This document shows, piece after piece, positions 9,155-18,237 of a stretch of DNA of 64,000 nt. The first letter of the stretch is position 1; each line of letters begins with the position of its first letter. The stretch covers positions 670,056-734,055 of the forward strand of contig NZ_LMIW01000008.1 in assembly GCF_001429185.1 (NCBI RefSeq). The letters run 5' to 3'. Below the pieces are notes generated by a model. That model worked only from the letters and a program-made list of their open reading frames with translations, had not been told where the DNA came from and searched no databases. The stretch comes from Terrabacter sp. Root85 (lineage in GTDB: Bacteria > Actinomycetota > Actinomycetes > Actinomycetales > Dermatophilaceae). The translations under genes and the position numbers were made by a program.

Positions 9155-10294
9155 ATGAGCCTGACCGCGCCCTCGAAACCCTCGACCCGAGCCGCCCGCC
9201 CGTCCTTGCGACGCCGGTTCCTCCAGCTCGCCGAGCGCGCGACCTCCCCGCTGCTGCCCGCCGACTACCTCGACCTCTTCGACCCGTTGCGCCCAGGCGC
9301 CGACCTGCGCGGACGCATCGTGGACGTCCACCCCGAGACGGCCGACGCGGCCACCATCGTCATCCGCCCCGGCGCCGACTGGGCCGGCCACGTGCCGGGA
9401 CAGTACGTCCGCATCGGTGTCGACGTCGACGGCATCCGCCAGTGGCGGGCCTACTCCCTGACCCACGGCCCGCGCGCCGACGGGAACATCTCCATCACCG
9501 TGAAGGCCGTGCCGGACGGGCTCGTCAGCACGCATCTCGTGCGCGAGTCGCGACCCGGCACCCTCGTGCACCTCGAGCAGGCCCAGGGCGAGTTCGTGCT
9601 CCCCACCGACGGCGGGAAGTTCCTCTTCGTCACCGCGGGGTCCGGCGTCACCCCGGTCATCGGCATGCTGCGCAACCTCTTCCCCGTGGCCGACGACGGC
9701 GTCGTGCGCCTGGCCCGCTCGGCGGCATACGACATCGTCGTCGTGCACGTCGCCCCGAGCGAGCCGCACTCGATCTTCATCGACAACCTCCGCGCCCTCG
9801 ACGAGGCCGGCCTCGTCCGTCTCGTCGCCCGCTACGACGACGAGCACGGCGTCCTCGACGTCGCCGACCTCGAGGCCCTCGTCCCCGACCTGCCCGACCG
9901 GACGACGCTCGCGTGCGGTCCGGGCGGGCTGCTCGACGCGCTCCAGCGCCACCACGACGAGCGCGGGCTCGACCTGCTCACCGAGCAGTTCCGCGCCACG
10001 ACCCTCGTCGTCGGCGAGGGCGGCACGGTCGACTTCACCGGCTCGGGCACGACCGTCGACGCCGACGGCGCCACCCCCATCCTCGACGCCGCCGAGGCAG
10101 CCGGCGTCCTCATGCCGTCCGGGTGCCGTATGGGCATCTGCTTCGGCTGCGTCCTGCCCCTGCGCGAGGGAGCCGTGCGCGACCTGCGCACCGGAGCCGT
10201 CACGACCGCGACCCCCGGCGAGACCGAGGGCCAGGGCGTCCCGATCCAGACCTGCATCTCCGCAGCCGCCGGCGCCTGCGTCATCGACCACTGA
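9155..10294 (+). CDS. Ferredoxin reductase with fused 2Fe-2S domain, electron donor to acyl desaturase
   Basis: The 379-residue protein contains an FAD-binding beta-barrel (about 45-145, with RAYSLTHG as the flavin motif), an NAD(P)-binding domain (about 150-280, starting FLFVTAGSGVTPVIGM) and a C-terminal plant-type ferredoxin domain (about 295-379). The iron-sulfur ligands are Cys324, Cys329, Cys332 and Cys367 in the expected C-x4-C-x2-C-xn-C order. It passes electrons from NAD(P)H through FAD and 2Fe-2S to a partner oxygenase. The gene directly downstream, 42 bases away, is a fatty acid desaturase, the same arrangement as Rv3230c-desA3 in Mycobacterium tuberculosis, so the partner is very likely that desaturase. 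A start at 9155 gives the usual family length. Confidence 0.92.
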   Translation: MSLTAPSKPSTRAARPSLRRRFLQLAERATSPLLPADYLDLFDPLRPGADLRGRIVDVHPETADAATIVIRPGADWAGHVPGQYVRIGVDVDGIRQWRAYSLTHGPRADGNISITVKAVPDGLVSTHLVRESRPGTLVHLEQAQGEFVLPTDGGKFLFVTAGSGVTPVIGMLRNLFPVADDGVVRLARSAAYDIVVVHVAPSEPHSIFIDNLRALDEAGLVRLVARYDDEHGVLDVADLEALVPDLPDRTTLACGPGGLLDALQRHHDERGLDLLTEQFRATTLVVGEGGTVDFTGSGTTVDADGATPILDAAEAAGVLMPSGCRMGICFGCVLPLREGAVRDLRTGAVTTATPGETEGQGVPIQTCISAAAGACVIDH

Positions 10295-10336
10295 CCTGAT
10301 CCACAGACCCCAGACCCCCTGACCAGAGGAGTCATC

Positions 10337-11500
10337 ATGACCGTCCTGCAGAAGAAGTCCCACAACCCGATCGGGCACCTGACGCCCGAGGACGTCGAGC
10401 AGATCGGCGTCGAGCTCGACGCGATCCGCCAGTCCGTCATCGACACCCGCGGCGCCGACGACGCGGCCTACATCCGCAAAGTCATCGCCACCCAGCGCAA
10501 GCTCGAGCTCGGTTCTCGCGCAGTCCTGCTCGTCTCGATGTTCCCGCCCGCCTGGGTCGTCGGCACCGCCGGCCTCGCGGTCGCCAAGATCATCGAGAAC
10601 ATGGAGATCGGGCACAACGTCATGCACGGCCAGTGGGACTGGATGCGCGACCCGAAGATCCACTCGACGACGTGGGAGTGGGACAACGCCAGCCCGTCGG
10701 AGCAGTGGAAGCACTCGCACAACGAGCTGCACCACACGTACACGAACGTCATCGGCAAGGACAACGACCTCGGCTACGGCATCATGCGCGTCGACGAGGA
10801 CCAGCGCTGGGTGCCGCTCTACGCCGCGCAGCCGCTGTGGAACTTCGTCAACGCCTGCTTCTTCGAGTACGGCATCGCGGCCTACGACCTCGAGCTCGGC
10901 AAGAACCTCGCCACCAAGGAGCGCCGCCAGGACCCCGACTTCCGGGCGCGCGCCAAGGTGACGCTGAAGAAGATCCGCAACCAGATGACGAAGGACTACG
11001 TCATCCACCCGCTGCTCTCGGGCCCGTCGTTCCTCAACACGCTCGCCGCGAACGCGACGGCCAACCTCATCCGCAACCTGTGGACCCACTCGGTCATCAT
11101 GTGCGGCCACTTCCCCGAGGGCGTCGAGACCTTCGAGCGCCGGTCGATCGTGGGGGAGACCCGCGGCGAGTGGTACCTGCGCCAGATGCTCGGCTCGGCC
11201 AACATCAGCGGCAGCAAGGCCATGCACTTCATGACCGGCAACCTCAGCTTCCAGATCGAGCACCACCTCTTCCCCGACCTGCCGAGCAACCGCTACCAGG
11301 AGATCGCCCCGCAGGTGCAGGACCTCTTCCGGCGCTACGGCCTGACCTACACGACGGGCTCGCTGCCGCGGCAGGTCGCCTCGGCCTGGAAGAAGGTCGT
11401 CCGGCTGTCCCTGCCGAACGACTTCCTGGGCCGCAACAAGGGCGCGTCCGTCACGGACCTGCCGACGCCGGAGCCCGCGCGGGAGCACGCGGCCGCCTGA
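10337..11500 (+). CDS. Membrane acyl-lipid/acyl-CoA desaturase, DesA3-like
   Basis: The 387-residue protein is a membrane di-iron desaturase. It carries the three histidine clusters: HNVMH at 93-97, HSHNELHH at 126-133 and QIEHH at 306-310. Hydrophobic segments lie at about 58-85 and in the middle of the protein. It inserts a double bond into a fatty acyl chain using oxygen and electrons from the reductase encoded just upstream. The exact regiochemistry cannot be read from sequence; Delta-9 is the likeliest by analogy with DesA3. GAGGAG lies just before the ATG. A strong hairpin at 11583 probably ends the two-gene unit. The product would adjust membrane fluidity or supply unsaturated acyl chains. 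Confidence 0.9.
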   Translation: MTVLQKKSHNPIGHLTPEDVEQIGVELDAIRQSVIDTRGADDAAYIRKVIATQRKLELGSRAVLLVSMFPPAWVVGTAGLAVAKIIENMEIGHNVMHGQWDWMRDPKIHSTTWEWDNASPSEQWKHSHNELHHTYTNVIGKDNDLGYGIMRVDEDQRWVPLYAAQPLWNFVNACFFEYGIAAYDLELGKNLATKERRQDPDFRARAKVTLKKIRNQMTKDYVIHPLLSGPSFLNTLAANATANLIRNLWTHSVIMCGHFPEGVETFERRSIVGETRGEWYLRQMLGSANISGSKAMHFMTGNLSFQIEHHLFPDLPSNRYQEIAPQVQDLFRRYGLTYTTGSLPRQVASAWKKVVRLSLPNDFLGRNKGASVTDLPTPEPAREHAAA

Positions 11501-11582
11501 GGTCTCGCCGTCTCGTGTCGACGTGCGAGCACGAGTGATCCTTCTCAGCGTGTGCTCAGTGCCGCTGCGACATCGTCGTGAG

Positions 11583-11603
11583 GCCGGGAGACCCCCTCCC
11601 GGC
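11583..11603 (+). terminator. Hairpin terminator candidate after the desaturase
   Basis: GCCGGGAG and CTCCCGGC form a perfect 8-base stem around a 5-base loop, 82 bases after the desaturase stop. A second palindrome (CGCGGCC/GGCCGCG at 11623-11642) follows. There is no T-run, so termination is inferred from stem strength and position. Confidence 0.5.
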
Positions 11604-11735
11604 GTCTCGACGTCCTGACCCGCGCGGCCACCGACGGCCGCGTCACGCGCTCCACGAGGGCCGACCGACGGCGCCACGCCAGGTCACCCGGGCCGGCAGG
11701 ACGGTCGAGGCAGCTCTCTTCGTGGAGGATCCTGC

Positions 11736-13037
11736 ATGTCTGACGCCCTGACGTCCACCGTCCCGGGGACGGTGGCGCACGACGCGCGCCCCCCTGTGGC
11801 CGCCCAGCTCCTCAACAAGGTGCCGGCCATCACGGCCACCTTCTGGCTCATCAAGATCCTGTCGACGACGATCGGCGAGACCTTCGCCGACTACCTCGCC
11901 GTGCAGGTCGGCCTCGGGACGCTCGTCACGGACGGGGCCATGATGACCCTCCTGGTCATCGCCCTCGTCGCCCAGCTGCGCACGCGGCGCCTCGTGCCGT
12001 GGCTCTACTGGCTGACGGTCATCCTCGTCAGCATCGTCGGCACCCAGATCACCGACTTCTTCACCGACACGCTCGGCGTCAGCCTCTACGTCAGCACTGC
12101 GGTGTTCGCCCTGGTGCTGGCCGCGGTCTTCACGGTCTGGTGGCGCCAGGAGCGCACCCTGGCGATCACCGCGATCGACACGCCCCGACGCGAGCGCTAC
12201 TACTGGGGCGCGATCCTCACGACGTTCGCCCTCGGCACGGCGGGCGGTGACCTCGCCACCGAGGCGCTGTCGCTCGGCTTCCGCAACGGCGCGCTGATCT
12301 TCGGCGGCCTCATCCTCGCCGTGTGGGTCGCCCGTCGTGGCGGCCTCAACGCGGTCCTCGCGTTCTGGATCGCCTACGTCCTGACGCGACCGCTCGGCGC
12401 GTCGCTCGGTGACCTGCTCACGCAGAGCCGGGCCTTCGGTGGGCTCGGCCTCGGCTCCAGCCTCACGAGCCTCGTCTTCCTCGCCGTCATCGTCGTGCTC
12501 GTCGCCCGCGAGCAGGTCAACGTCAACCGCCACGGCATCCGCGCCAAGGGCGAGGCCCCGGCCGTGCACCCGCGCCGCGACTACGCGTGGGCCGCCGCAG
12601 GTGCCGTGGCCGTCGTCTCTGCCGCGACGGCCCTCGCGCCCTCGCCGACTCCCGCAGCGGCCGTTTCCACCAGCACGTCCTCCGGCGCGTCCTCGGGTCC
12701 CGCGGGCAGCGCCACGCGGGCCAACCCGTTGGAGACGGACGACACGTCCCCCATCGGGGACCTGCGGCCGTTCGCTGTCATCGTCGACGACGTCGCGGCG
12801 AAGACCCGATCGGGCGACCTGTCCGCAGCGACGACGCGCATCAAGGACCTCGAGGTCGCCTGGGACGACGGAGAGGCCGCGATGAAGCCGGCATCCCCGG
12901 ATGACTGGCACACGATGGACTCCGCGATCGACGGTGCGCTGACGGCGCTGCGGTCGACACCGCCCTCCAAGGCGGACAGTGCCGCCGCGCTCCACGCGCT
13001 CCAGTCGACGATCGGCTCGCTGGAGAAGAAGGCGTAA
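11736..13037 (+). CDS. COG4705-type integral membrane protein with exported C-terminal tail
   Basis: The 433-residue protein has about eight membrane helices in its first 275 residues and looks like two repeats of four helices (KVPAITATFWLIKILSTT with TIGETFADYL at the first; ALGTAGGDLATEAL at the second). This matches the uncharacterised COG4705 family. After a cytosolic or exposed basic stretch and another hydrophobic segment (AAAGAVAVVSAATALA, about 288-303) it has a Ser/Thr-rich linker and a helical tail of about 100 residues (330-433) with periodic Ala/Leu. No catalytic motif is visible. It lies 62 bases upstream of the sensor kinase on the same strand, with GGAGG before its start, so the two are probably co-transcribed and it may supply a signal to the kinase (inference). 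Confidence 0.75.
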   Translation: MSDALTSTVPGTVAHDARPPVAAQLLNKVPAITATFWLIKILSTTIGETFADYLAVQVGLGTLVTDGAMMTLLVIALVAQLRTRRLVPWLYWLTVILVSIVGTQITDFFTDTLGVSLYVSTAVFALVLAAVFTVWWRQERTLAITAIDTPRRERYYWGAILTTFALGTAGGDLATEALSLGFRNGALIFGGLILAVWVARRGGLNAVLAFWIAYVLTRPLGASLGDLLTQSRAFGGLGLGSSLTSLVFLAVIVVLVAREQVNVNRHGIRAKGEAPAVHPRRDYAWAAAGAVAVVSAATALAPSPTPAAAVSTSTSSGASSGPAGSATRANPLETDDTSPIGDLRPFAVIVDDVAAKTRSGDLSAATTRIKDLEVAWDDGEAAMKPASPDDWHTMDSAIDGALTALRSTPPSKADSAAALHALQSTIGSLEKKA

Positions 13038-13099
13038 CAGCCCGATCGGGCAGAATCGTGGTGGCACCGACCGTGCCTCCTCGGACCGGAAGGAGACCG

Positions 13100-14569
13100 A
13101 TGACGGCCCGCTTCCGACTGCCCACGGGAGTCCGGGGGCAGGCGACGGTCGCCGCCGCAGCCGTGGTGGCCGTCGCACTGCTCCTCGGCAGCGCCGTGCT
13201 CGTCCTCGTGCTGCAGGGGGCACTGACCCAGACGCTGCAGGACAGCGTCACCTCCGTCGTCGACGAGGACGCCGCGGTGCTGTCCGTCGACGGCACCGCG
13301 GGTCTCGCGCGAAGCGAGCGCGACGAGGGTCCCGACAACGTCCTCGTCCAGGTCATCGGGTACGAGGGGGGAGCGGCGCACGTGGTCTACACCTCGAAGG
13401 CGTCGCGGACCGAGCCGGTCACCGACGCGCGGCCTGCGGCCGGCCAGACCGTGGTCACCGGTCGCTCCTCGCTCCCGCTGCCGCTCGACCTGCGGGACCC
13501 GCTCGTGGTCGCTCGCGGGGTCGAGGTGGGCGGTGACACCTACGTCCTCGCGGCGCAGGCGTCCCAGGAGGCGCGTGAGCAGGCCGTCCGGACCACGGCC
13601 ATCCTCCTGGCGGTCGCCCTGCCGTTCCTCGTGGCCCTCACCGCCATGATCACGTGGTGGCGGGTCGGGCGCGCCCTCAGCTCCGTGGAGGCGATCCGCT
13701 CCCACGTCGAACGCACGAGCGCCTCCAGGTTGCAGGACCGCGTGCCCGTGCCGCCCACCCACGACGAGATCGCGCAGCTGGCCGTGACGATGAACTCGAT
13801 GCTGAGCCGACTCGAGGTCTCGCAGCGCGCCCAGCGCCGCTTCGTCTCCGACGCCAGCCACGAGCTGCGGTCGCCGCTCGCGACGATCCGGGCGTCGCTC
13901 GACGTCGTCAGTCCCGACGATCCCGAGACGTCGTGGGAGCAGCTCGACCCGATCCTGCGTGGCGAGTCCGAGCGGATGAGCCGGCTCGTCGACCACCTGC
14001 TCCTGCTGTCGCAGGCCGATGACGACGCGCTCACGGTGAGCCGCCGCGACGTCGACCTCGACGACCTCGTCGACCGTGAGGTCCGGCGACTGCGCCGGCT
14101 GACCCCGTTGACCGTCCGTCTGACGAACGCCGCCGTGCGGGTCCGCGGCGACGAGCACCAGCTCGAGCAGGTCCTGCGCAACCTGCTCGACAACGCCGCC
14201 CGGCATTCGGTGGGCACCGTGGACGTCACCGTCGAGCGGGGTGGCGGCAGCGCCGTGGTGCGGGTCGAGGACGACGGACCCGGCATCCCCGTGGCCGACC
14301 GAGCGCGCGTGTTCGAGCGCTTCGTGCGGCTCGACGAGAGCCGGTCACGCCACTCCGGGGGAGCCGGCCTCGGTCTCGCCATCGCCCGGGAGCTCGCTGT
14401 GGCACACGGCGGGACGCTCTCGGTGCGCGAGTCACCGTCCGGTGGCGCCTGCTTCGAGCTGACGCTGCCGCTGCCCTCCTCGGCGCCGGAGCCACCGACC
14501 GGCGGGTCCGGGGCCGGGGATCAGGCCGGCTCGACCGGCGCGACCGGCTCGGCCTCGAGCATCCGGTAG
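13100..14569 (+). CDS. Two-component sensor histidine kinase
   Basis: The 489-residue protein has an N-terminal membrane helix (about 15-40), an extracytoplasmic sensor region (about 41-165), a second helix (about 167-190), a HAMP domain, a HisKA dimerisation domain with the phospho-accepting His254 in SDASHELRSPLATIR, and a HATPase domain with N-box (NLLDNAARHS), G1 (DDGPGIP) and G2 (GGAGLGLAIA). It autophosphorylates and should pass phosphate to the adjacent response regulator. ATG 13100 is preferred because GGAAGGAG lies directly upstream; GTG 13058 would also be in frame. The end overlaps the response regulator gene, on the opposite strand, by 49 bases, an unusual tail-to-tail layout. Confidence 0.93.
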   Translation: MTARFRLPTGVRGQATVAAAAVVAVALLLGSAVLVLVLQGALTQTLQDSVTSVVDEDAAVLSVDGTAGLARSERDEGPDNVLVQVIGYEGGAAHVVYTSKASRTEPVTDARPAAGQTVVTGRSSLPLPLDLRDPLVVARGVEVGGDTYVLAAQASQEAREQAVRTTAILLAVALPFLVALTAMITWWRVGRALSSVEAIRSHVERTSASRLQDRVPVPPTHDEIAQLAVTMNSMLSRLEVSQRAQRRFVSDASHELRSPLATIRASLDVVSPDDPETSWEQLDPILRGESERMSRLVDHLLLLSQADDDALTVSRRDVDLDDLVDREVRRLRRLTPLTVRLTNAAVRVRGDEHQLEQVLRNLLDNAARHSVGTVDVTVERGGGSAVVRVEDDGPGIPVADRARVFERFVRLDESRSRHSGGAGLGLAIARELAVAHGGTLSVRESPSGGACFELTLPLPSSAPEPPTGGSGAGDQAGSTGATGSASSIR

Positions 14570-15219
14570 CCCACGCCCCGCACCGTCTCGATGCTCGCCT
14601 CCGCGAACGGGGCGTCGATCTTGCGGCGGAGGTAGCCGACGTAGACCTCGACGATGTTGACGTCGCCGTCGTAGGCCGGATCCCACACGGCGTCGAGGAT
14701 GGTGGCCTTCGTCACGACCTCACCCGCGTGCATCATGAGGAAGGTCAGGAGCGCGAACTCCTTGGGGGTCAGGGCGATCTCCGTTCCGTGTCGCTGCACG
14801 CGCCGTCGCACCGGGTCGAGCGACAGCGAGCCGTTCGTGAGGACCACAGGACGTTCCGGGGCGCCCCGTCGGATGAGTGCCCTGAGCCGGGCGACGAGCA
14901 CGACGAAGCTGAACGGCTTCGTGAGGTAGTCGTCCGCACCGAGGTTGAACGCCTCGGCCTGGTCGTGCTCACCGTCGACGGCGGTCAGCATGAGCACGGG
15001 CGTCCACACGCCCGCCTCGCGCAGTCGTGCGATCACCTGGTAGCCGTCGAGCCCGGGCAGCATGATGTCGAGGACGATGACGTCGTACGCGGACTCGGTG
15101 GCCGCCCACAGCCCGTCCTGGCCGTCGTGCATGACGTCGACGACGAAGCCTTCGCGTGTCAGACCGCGTCGGACGACCTCCGCGAGGGACGTCTCGTCCT
15201 CGACGACGAGCACGCGCAT
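14521..15219 (-). CDS. OmpR/PhoB-family response regulator
   Basis: The 232-residue protein has a receiver domain (1-120) with the acidic pair near residues 7-8, the phosphorylation site Asp51 in VIVLDIMLPG, and the conserved Lys in LTKPF, followed by a winged-helix DNA-binding domain (about 130-222, ending VRGVGYRML). It binds DNA when phosphorylated, most likely by the kinase encoded tail-to-tail with it. Its own start faces the asparagine synthetase operon, 171 bases away, making that operon and its own gene likely targets (inference). The last 16 codons of each gene of the pair lie opposite each other, so the C-terminal tails of both proteins are constrained by overlap. The ribosome site is poor, with GAGGG abutting the ATG. 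Confidence 0.93.
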   Translation of the reverse strand: MRVLVVEDETSLAEVVRRGLTREGFVVDVMHDGQDGLWAATESAYDVIVLDIMLPGLDGYQVIARLREAGVWTPVLMLTAVDGEHDQAEAFNLGADDYLTKPFSFVVLVARLRALIRRGAPERPVVLTNGSLSLDPVRRRVQRHGTEIALTPKEFALLTFLMMHAGEVVTKATILDAVWDPAYDGDVNIVEVYVGYLRRKIDAPFAEASIETVRGVGYRMLEAEPVAPVEPA

Positions 15220-15390
15220 CCCTCAGGCCTGCCGGGCGTCGAGGCCGGGGCCTGCGGGTTCGCGGATGGCGCTCATGGCTCCGAGGGTAGGTCGGCGAGC
15301 CTGAACAGCGGCTGAGAACCGGCCTCAGGGTCCTCTCAGCGGCGTCGTCGCACGATGGCGGGTCAGACGACCGTCGTCGGAGGGATGCGC

Positions 15391-18237
15391 ATGTGTGGAA
15401 TCGCCGGGTACTTCGGCCTCGAGGAGGACCGTGGGCTGCTGGACCGGATGAATGCGGCCCAGCGCCACCGTGGGCCCGACGACTCGGGTACCCACGTCGA
15501 CGGCCCCGTCGGGCTGGCCCACCAGCGCCTGTCGATCATCGACCGCGAGGGCGGGAGGCAGCCGATGGCCACGCCGGAAGGCAGGTACGTCCTCGCGTAC
15601 AACGGTGAGGTCTACAACTACCGCGCGCTGCGGGACGAGCTCGCCGCGGCGTCACACACGTTCGTGTCGCACAGCGACACCGAGGTCGTCCTGCAGGCGT
15701 ATGCGGCGTGGGGACGTGAGGCGTTCGACCGCCTCAACGGGATGTTCGCGATCGCGGTCTGGGACCGCGACGAGCAGACGCTGACCCTGGCCCGCGACCA
15801 GTTCGGCATCAAGCCGCTCCATGTGAGCCGGGTGTCGGAGGCGCACGGAGGACGACGCGGCCCTGGAGGGTCATGGCTCTTCGCGAGCGAGATCAGCCCC
15901 ATCCTCGTCAGCGGCCGCCACGACCGAGCGCCCAACGAGCGCAGCCTGTTCCGCTATCTGCGCCATCGGGTGCACGACGACGGTGCCGAGACCTTCTTCG
16001 AGGGCATCGAGCGCCTGCTGCCCGGTGAGATGGCGACGATCAGCGCTGACGGGTTCGAGCGCCGGCGCTACGGCACCCTGCAGCACGACCTCGAGCGCGC
16101 TCGTCCCGCCGCGACCGGTGCGGGCGCGGAGGAGGTCGCGGCCCTGCGCGACGGGCTGACCGAGTCCATCGCGCTGCGGCTGCGCTCGGACGTGCCGGTG
16201 GGAACGTCGCTCTCCGGTGGGCTCGACAGCTCGACCATCGCCGTCGGGATCGACCGGCTGCTCACCACGCACGACACGTCGGCCGAGGCCGTCGGGCCCC
16301 GGCAGCAGACCTTCTCTGCGGTCTTCCCCGGCTACCGCAACGACGAGGAGCGCTGGGTGGATGACGCCGTCGACGCGTGCTCGGGTCCCGTCCAGTCGCA
16401 CCGGATCCGGCCGACCTCCGACGACCTGCTCGCCGACCTCACCGACTTCGTGCGCACCCAGGAGGAGCCCGTCGTCTCGACCGGACCGTACGCGCAGTAC
16501 CGCGTCATGAAGGAGGCGAGCCGGCACGTCACGGTGATGCTCGACGGACAGGGCGCGGACGAGATGCTGGCGGGATACGTCCCCCAGACCGTCACGCACC
16601 TGCGCAGCCTGGTCTCCCGGGACCGACGCGCCGGCCTCGCGGAGATCATCGCCAACCGTGACATCCTCGCCGGCCAGGTCCGCTCGCGGCTCCGGACCCG
16701 GCTGCAGGGCGGGGGATCGGTGAGCCTGCTCCTCCGACGGGACTTCAGGGCCGTCCACGCCGAGGACACCTACGCCGTGGAGGGTGCGACCCTGCGACAG
16801 CGGCTCGTCCACGACCTCTTCGTGGCCTCGCTGCCCGCCCTGCTGCGCTACGAGGACCGCAACTCGATGCGCTTCTCCGTCGAGGGTCGGGTGCCCTTCC
16901 TCGACCCTGACCTCGTGCGCACGGTCTTCGCGATGCCCGACGACGCGATCATCCGGGACGGCTGGAACAAGCACGTCCTGCGCGATGCCGAGGAGCACGT
17001 CCTTCCGGCCTCGATCACCCGACGGCGCAACAAGATCGGCTTCACGACCCCGCAGAACGAGTGGTTCCACGAACAGCGCGAGTTCATCTATCGGGTGTTC
17101 CTCTCCGAGTCGTTCGCGAGCCGCCCCTACTTCGACCGGACCGAGGTCCTCAACGCCTTCGAGCAGTGGCTGAGCGGCCGGGGCTCGCTCGACTCCATGG
17201 CCTTCTGGCGCATCCTCAACGTCGAGCTCTGGCTTCGAGAGTTCTTCGACGCGCGAGCCGAACCCGCCGCCGACGACACGTCCGACACCAGGTCCGACGC
17301 GGCCGACGACGCGAGGTCGGGCGCGGCCACCCCCACGGGCGGAGCGGTCCGTGGGGCAGGCTCCCTGACCGCCCCCGCCACCAACGAGGGGAAGGAACTC
17401 GACATCGAGCTGCCCGACGGCACACGGGTCCGTCGCCTCCCGGTGCGCACCCCGCAGGTGGCGGACACCGACGACCTCGTGGCCCTCGTCGTGGACCGGG
17501 TCCGCGCGCACGTGGACGCGCTCGGTGACGGCCGATCCGTCGCGGGATCGGGGTTCAGCCGCTGGCACGTCTTCGTCTCGGAGAAGGTCGTCGCGATCAC
17601 CCAGCACCGCTCGTTCTTCATCTGGGACATCCCCGTCAGCCGAGCCGCGCGCGTGCTGAGCCGTCACGTGACGCGGACCCCGCGGGCATCGGTCTCGGGT
17701 CACCGTTCACGATGCAGCTGGCGATCGACGAGGCGGGTCTCCCGCGGGTGCTGCTCGCCGCGGCCGCGGGCGCCGCGGGAAAGCTCGTCGGACGGCGGGG
17801 TCTCTTCTACACCGTCGTCGGGGGCGACGTGCGCGCCATCGACGGGCCGACCGAGTACTCGGTCCACCCGGCCAACCTGTCGGCCAAGCTCGCCCCCGAG
17901 GATCCCGACCGCGTGTCTGCGACCATCTCGGCGGCGATCCGCGCCGCACTGCCCGAGGGCCTTGCCGACACCTTCGGTGGCACCGTCGTCATCGACGCGA
18001 ACGACCTCGGCTGCAACGTCCTCGGGACCGATGCCGCGGGCGACCGGACCCGGATGGAGCAGATGTTCGCCGACAACCCCTTGGGTCAGGGGTCACAGCG
18101 CACCCCGGTGGCGCTCGTCCTCGACGACCTCAGAATCCTGGACCCGAGCCCGCCGACGAGCCCCGACACGAGCGCCGACACGAGCCCGGCCACGAGCCCG
18201 GCCACGGACCCGGCCACGGACCCGACGCCGCTCGTGA
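15391..18237 (+). CDS. asnB: Asparagine synthetase (glutamine-hydrolysing) fused to a CofE-like ligase domain; frameshifted near 17683
   Basis: ATG 15391 exposes Cys2, the catalytic nucleophile of class II glutamine amidotransferases; an upstream in-frame start would bury it. The glutaminase domain covers about 1-220 and the ATP-pyrophosphatase domain about 230-625, with SGGLDSS at 275-281 and the family's C-terminal helices. A 40-residue acidic Ala/Ser/Thr-rich linker leads without a stop into a second domain at about residue 670 (ELDIELPDGTRVRRLP, then FVSEKVVAITQ), the N-terminal part of a CofE-type F420-0:glutamate ligase family member. After about residue 764 (17682) the frame turns to Arg/Ser/Pro-rich nonsense until 18237, while the correct continuation (GIGLGSPFTMQ) is in another frame. 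One base appears missing at 17683-17685. First gene of a coupled operon; amide acceptor unknown. Confidence 0.85.
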   Translation: MCGIAGYFGLEEDRGLLDRMNAAQRHRGPDDSGTHVDGPVGLAHQRLSIIDREGGRQPMATPEGRYVLAYNGEVYNYRALRDELAAASHTFVSHSDTEVVLQAYAAWGREAFDRLNGMFAIAVWDRDEQTLTLARDQFGIKPLHVSRVSEAHGGRRGPGGSWLFASEISPILVSGRHDRAPNERSLFRYLRHRVHDDGAETFFEGIERLLPGEMATISADGFERRRYGTLQHDLERARPAATGAGAEEVAALRDGLTESIALRLRSDVPVGTSLSGGLDSSTIAVGIDRLLTTHDTSAEAVGPRQQTFSAVFPGYRNDEERWVDDAVDACSGPVQSHRIRPTSDDLLADLTDFVRTQEEPVVSTGPYAQYRVMKEASRHVTVMLDGQGADEMLAGYVPQTVTHLRSLVSRDRRAGLAEIIANRDILAGQVRSRLRTRLQGGGSVSLLLRRDFRAVHAEDTYAVEGATLRQRLVHDLFVASLPALLRYEDRNSMRFSVEGRVPFLDPDLVRTVFAMPDDAIIRDGWNKHVLRDAEEHVLPASITRRRNKIGFTTPQNEWFHEQREFIYRVFLSESFASRPYFDRTEVLNAFEQWLSGRGSLDSMAFWRILNVELWLREFFDARAEPAADDTSDTRSDAADDARSGAATPTGGAVRGAGSLTAPATNEGKELDIELPDGTRVRRLPVRTPQVADTDDLVALVVDRVRAHVDALGDGRSVAGSGFSRWHVFVSEKVVAITQHRSFFIWDIPVSRAARVLSRHVTRTPRASVSGHRSRCSWRSTRRVSRGCCSPRPRAPRESSSDGGVSSTPSSGATCAPSTGRPSTRSTRPTCRPSSPPRIPTACLRPSRRRSAPHCPRALPTPSVAPSSSTRTTSAATSSGPMPRATGPGWSRCSPTTPWVRGHSAPRWRSSSTTSESWTRARRRAPTRAPTRARPRARPRTRPRTRRRS

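Noticed and set aside
9125-11677. An 850-codon minus-strand frame opposite the reductase and desaturase
   Set aside because: It covers two well-supported genes and is a repetitive Asp/Val/Gly-rich sequence. It is caused by codon bias.
15871-17703. A 610-codon minus-strand frame inside the asparagine synthetase
   Set aside because: It is opposite an unmistakable synthetase and has no domain or start signal.
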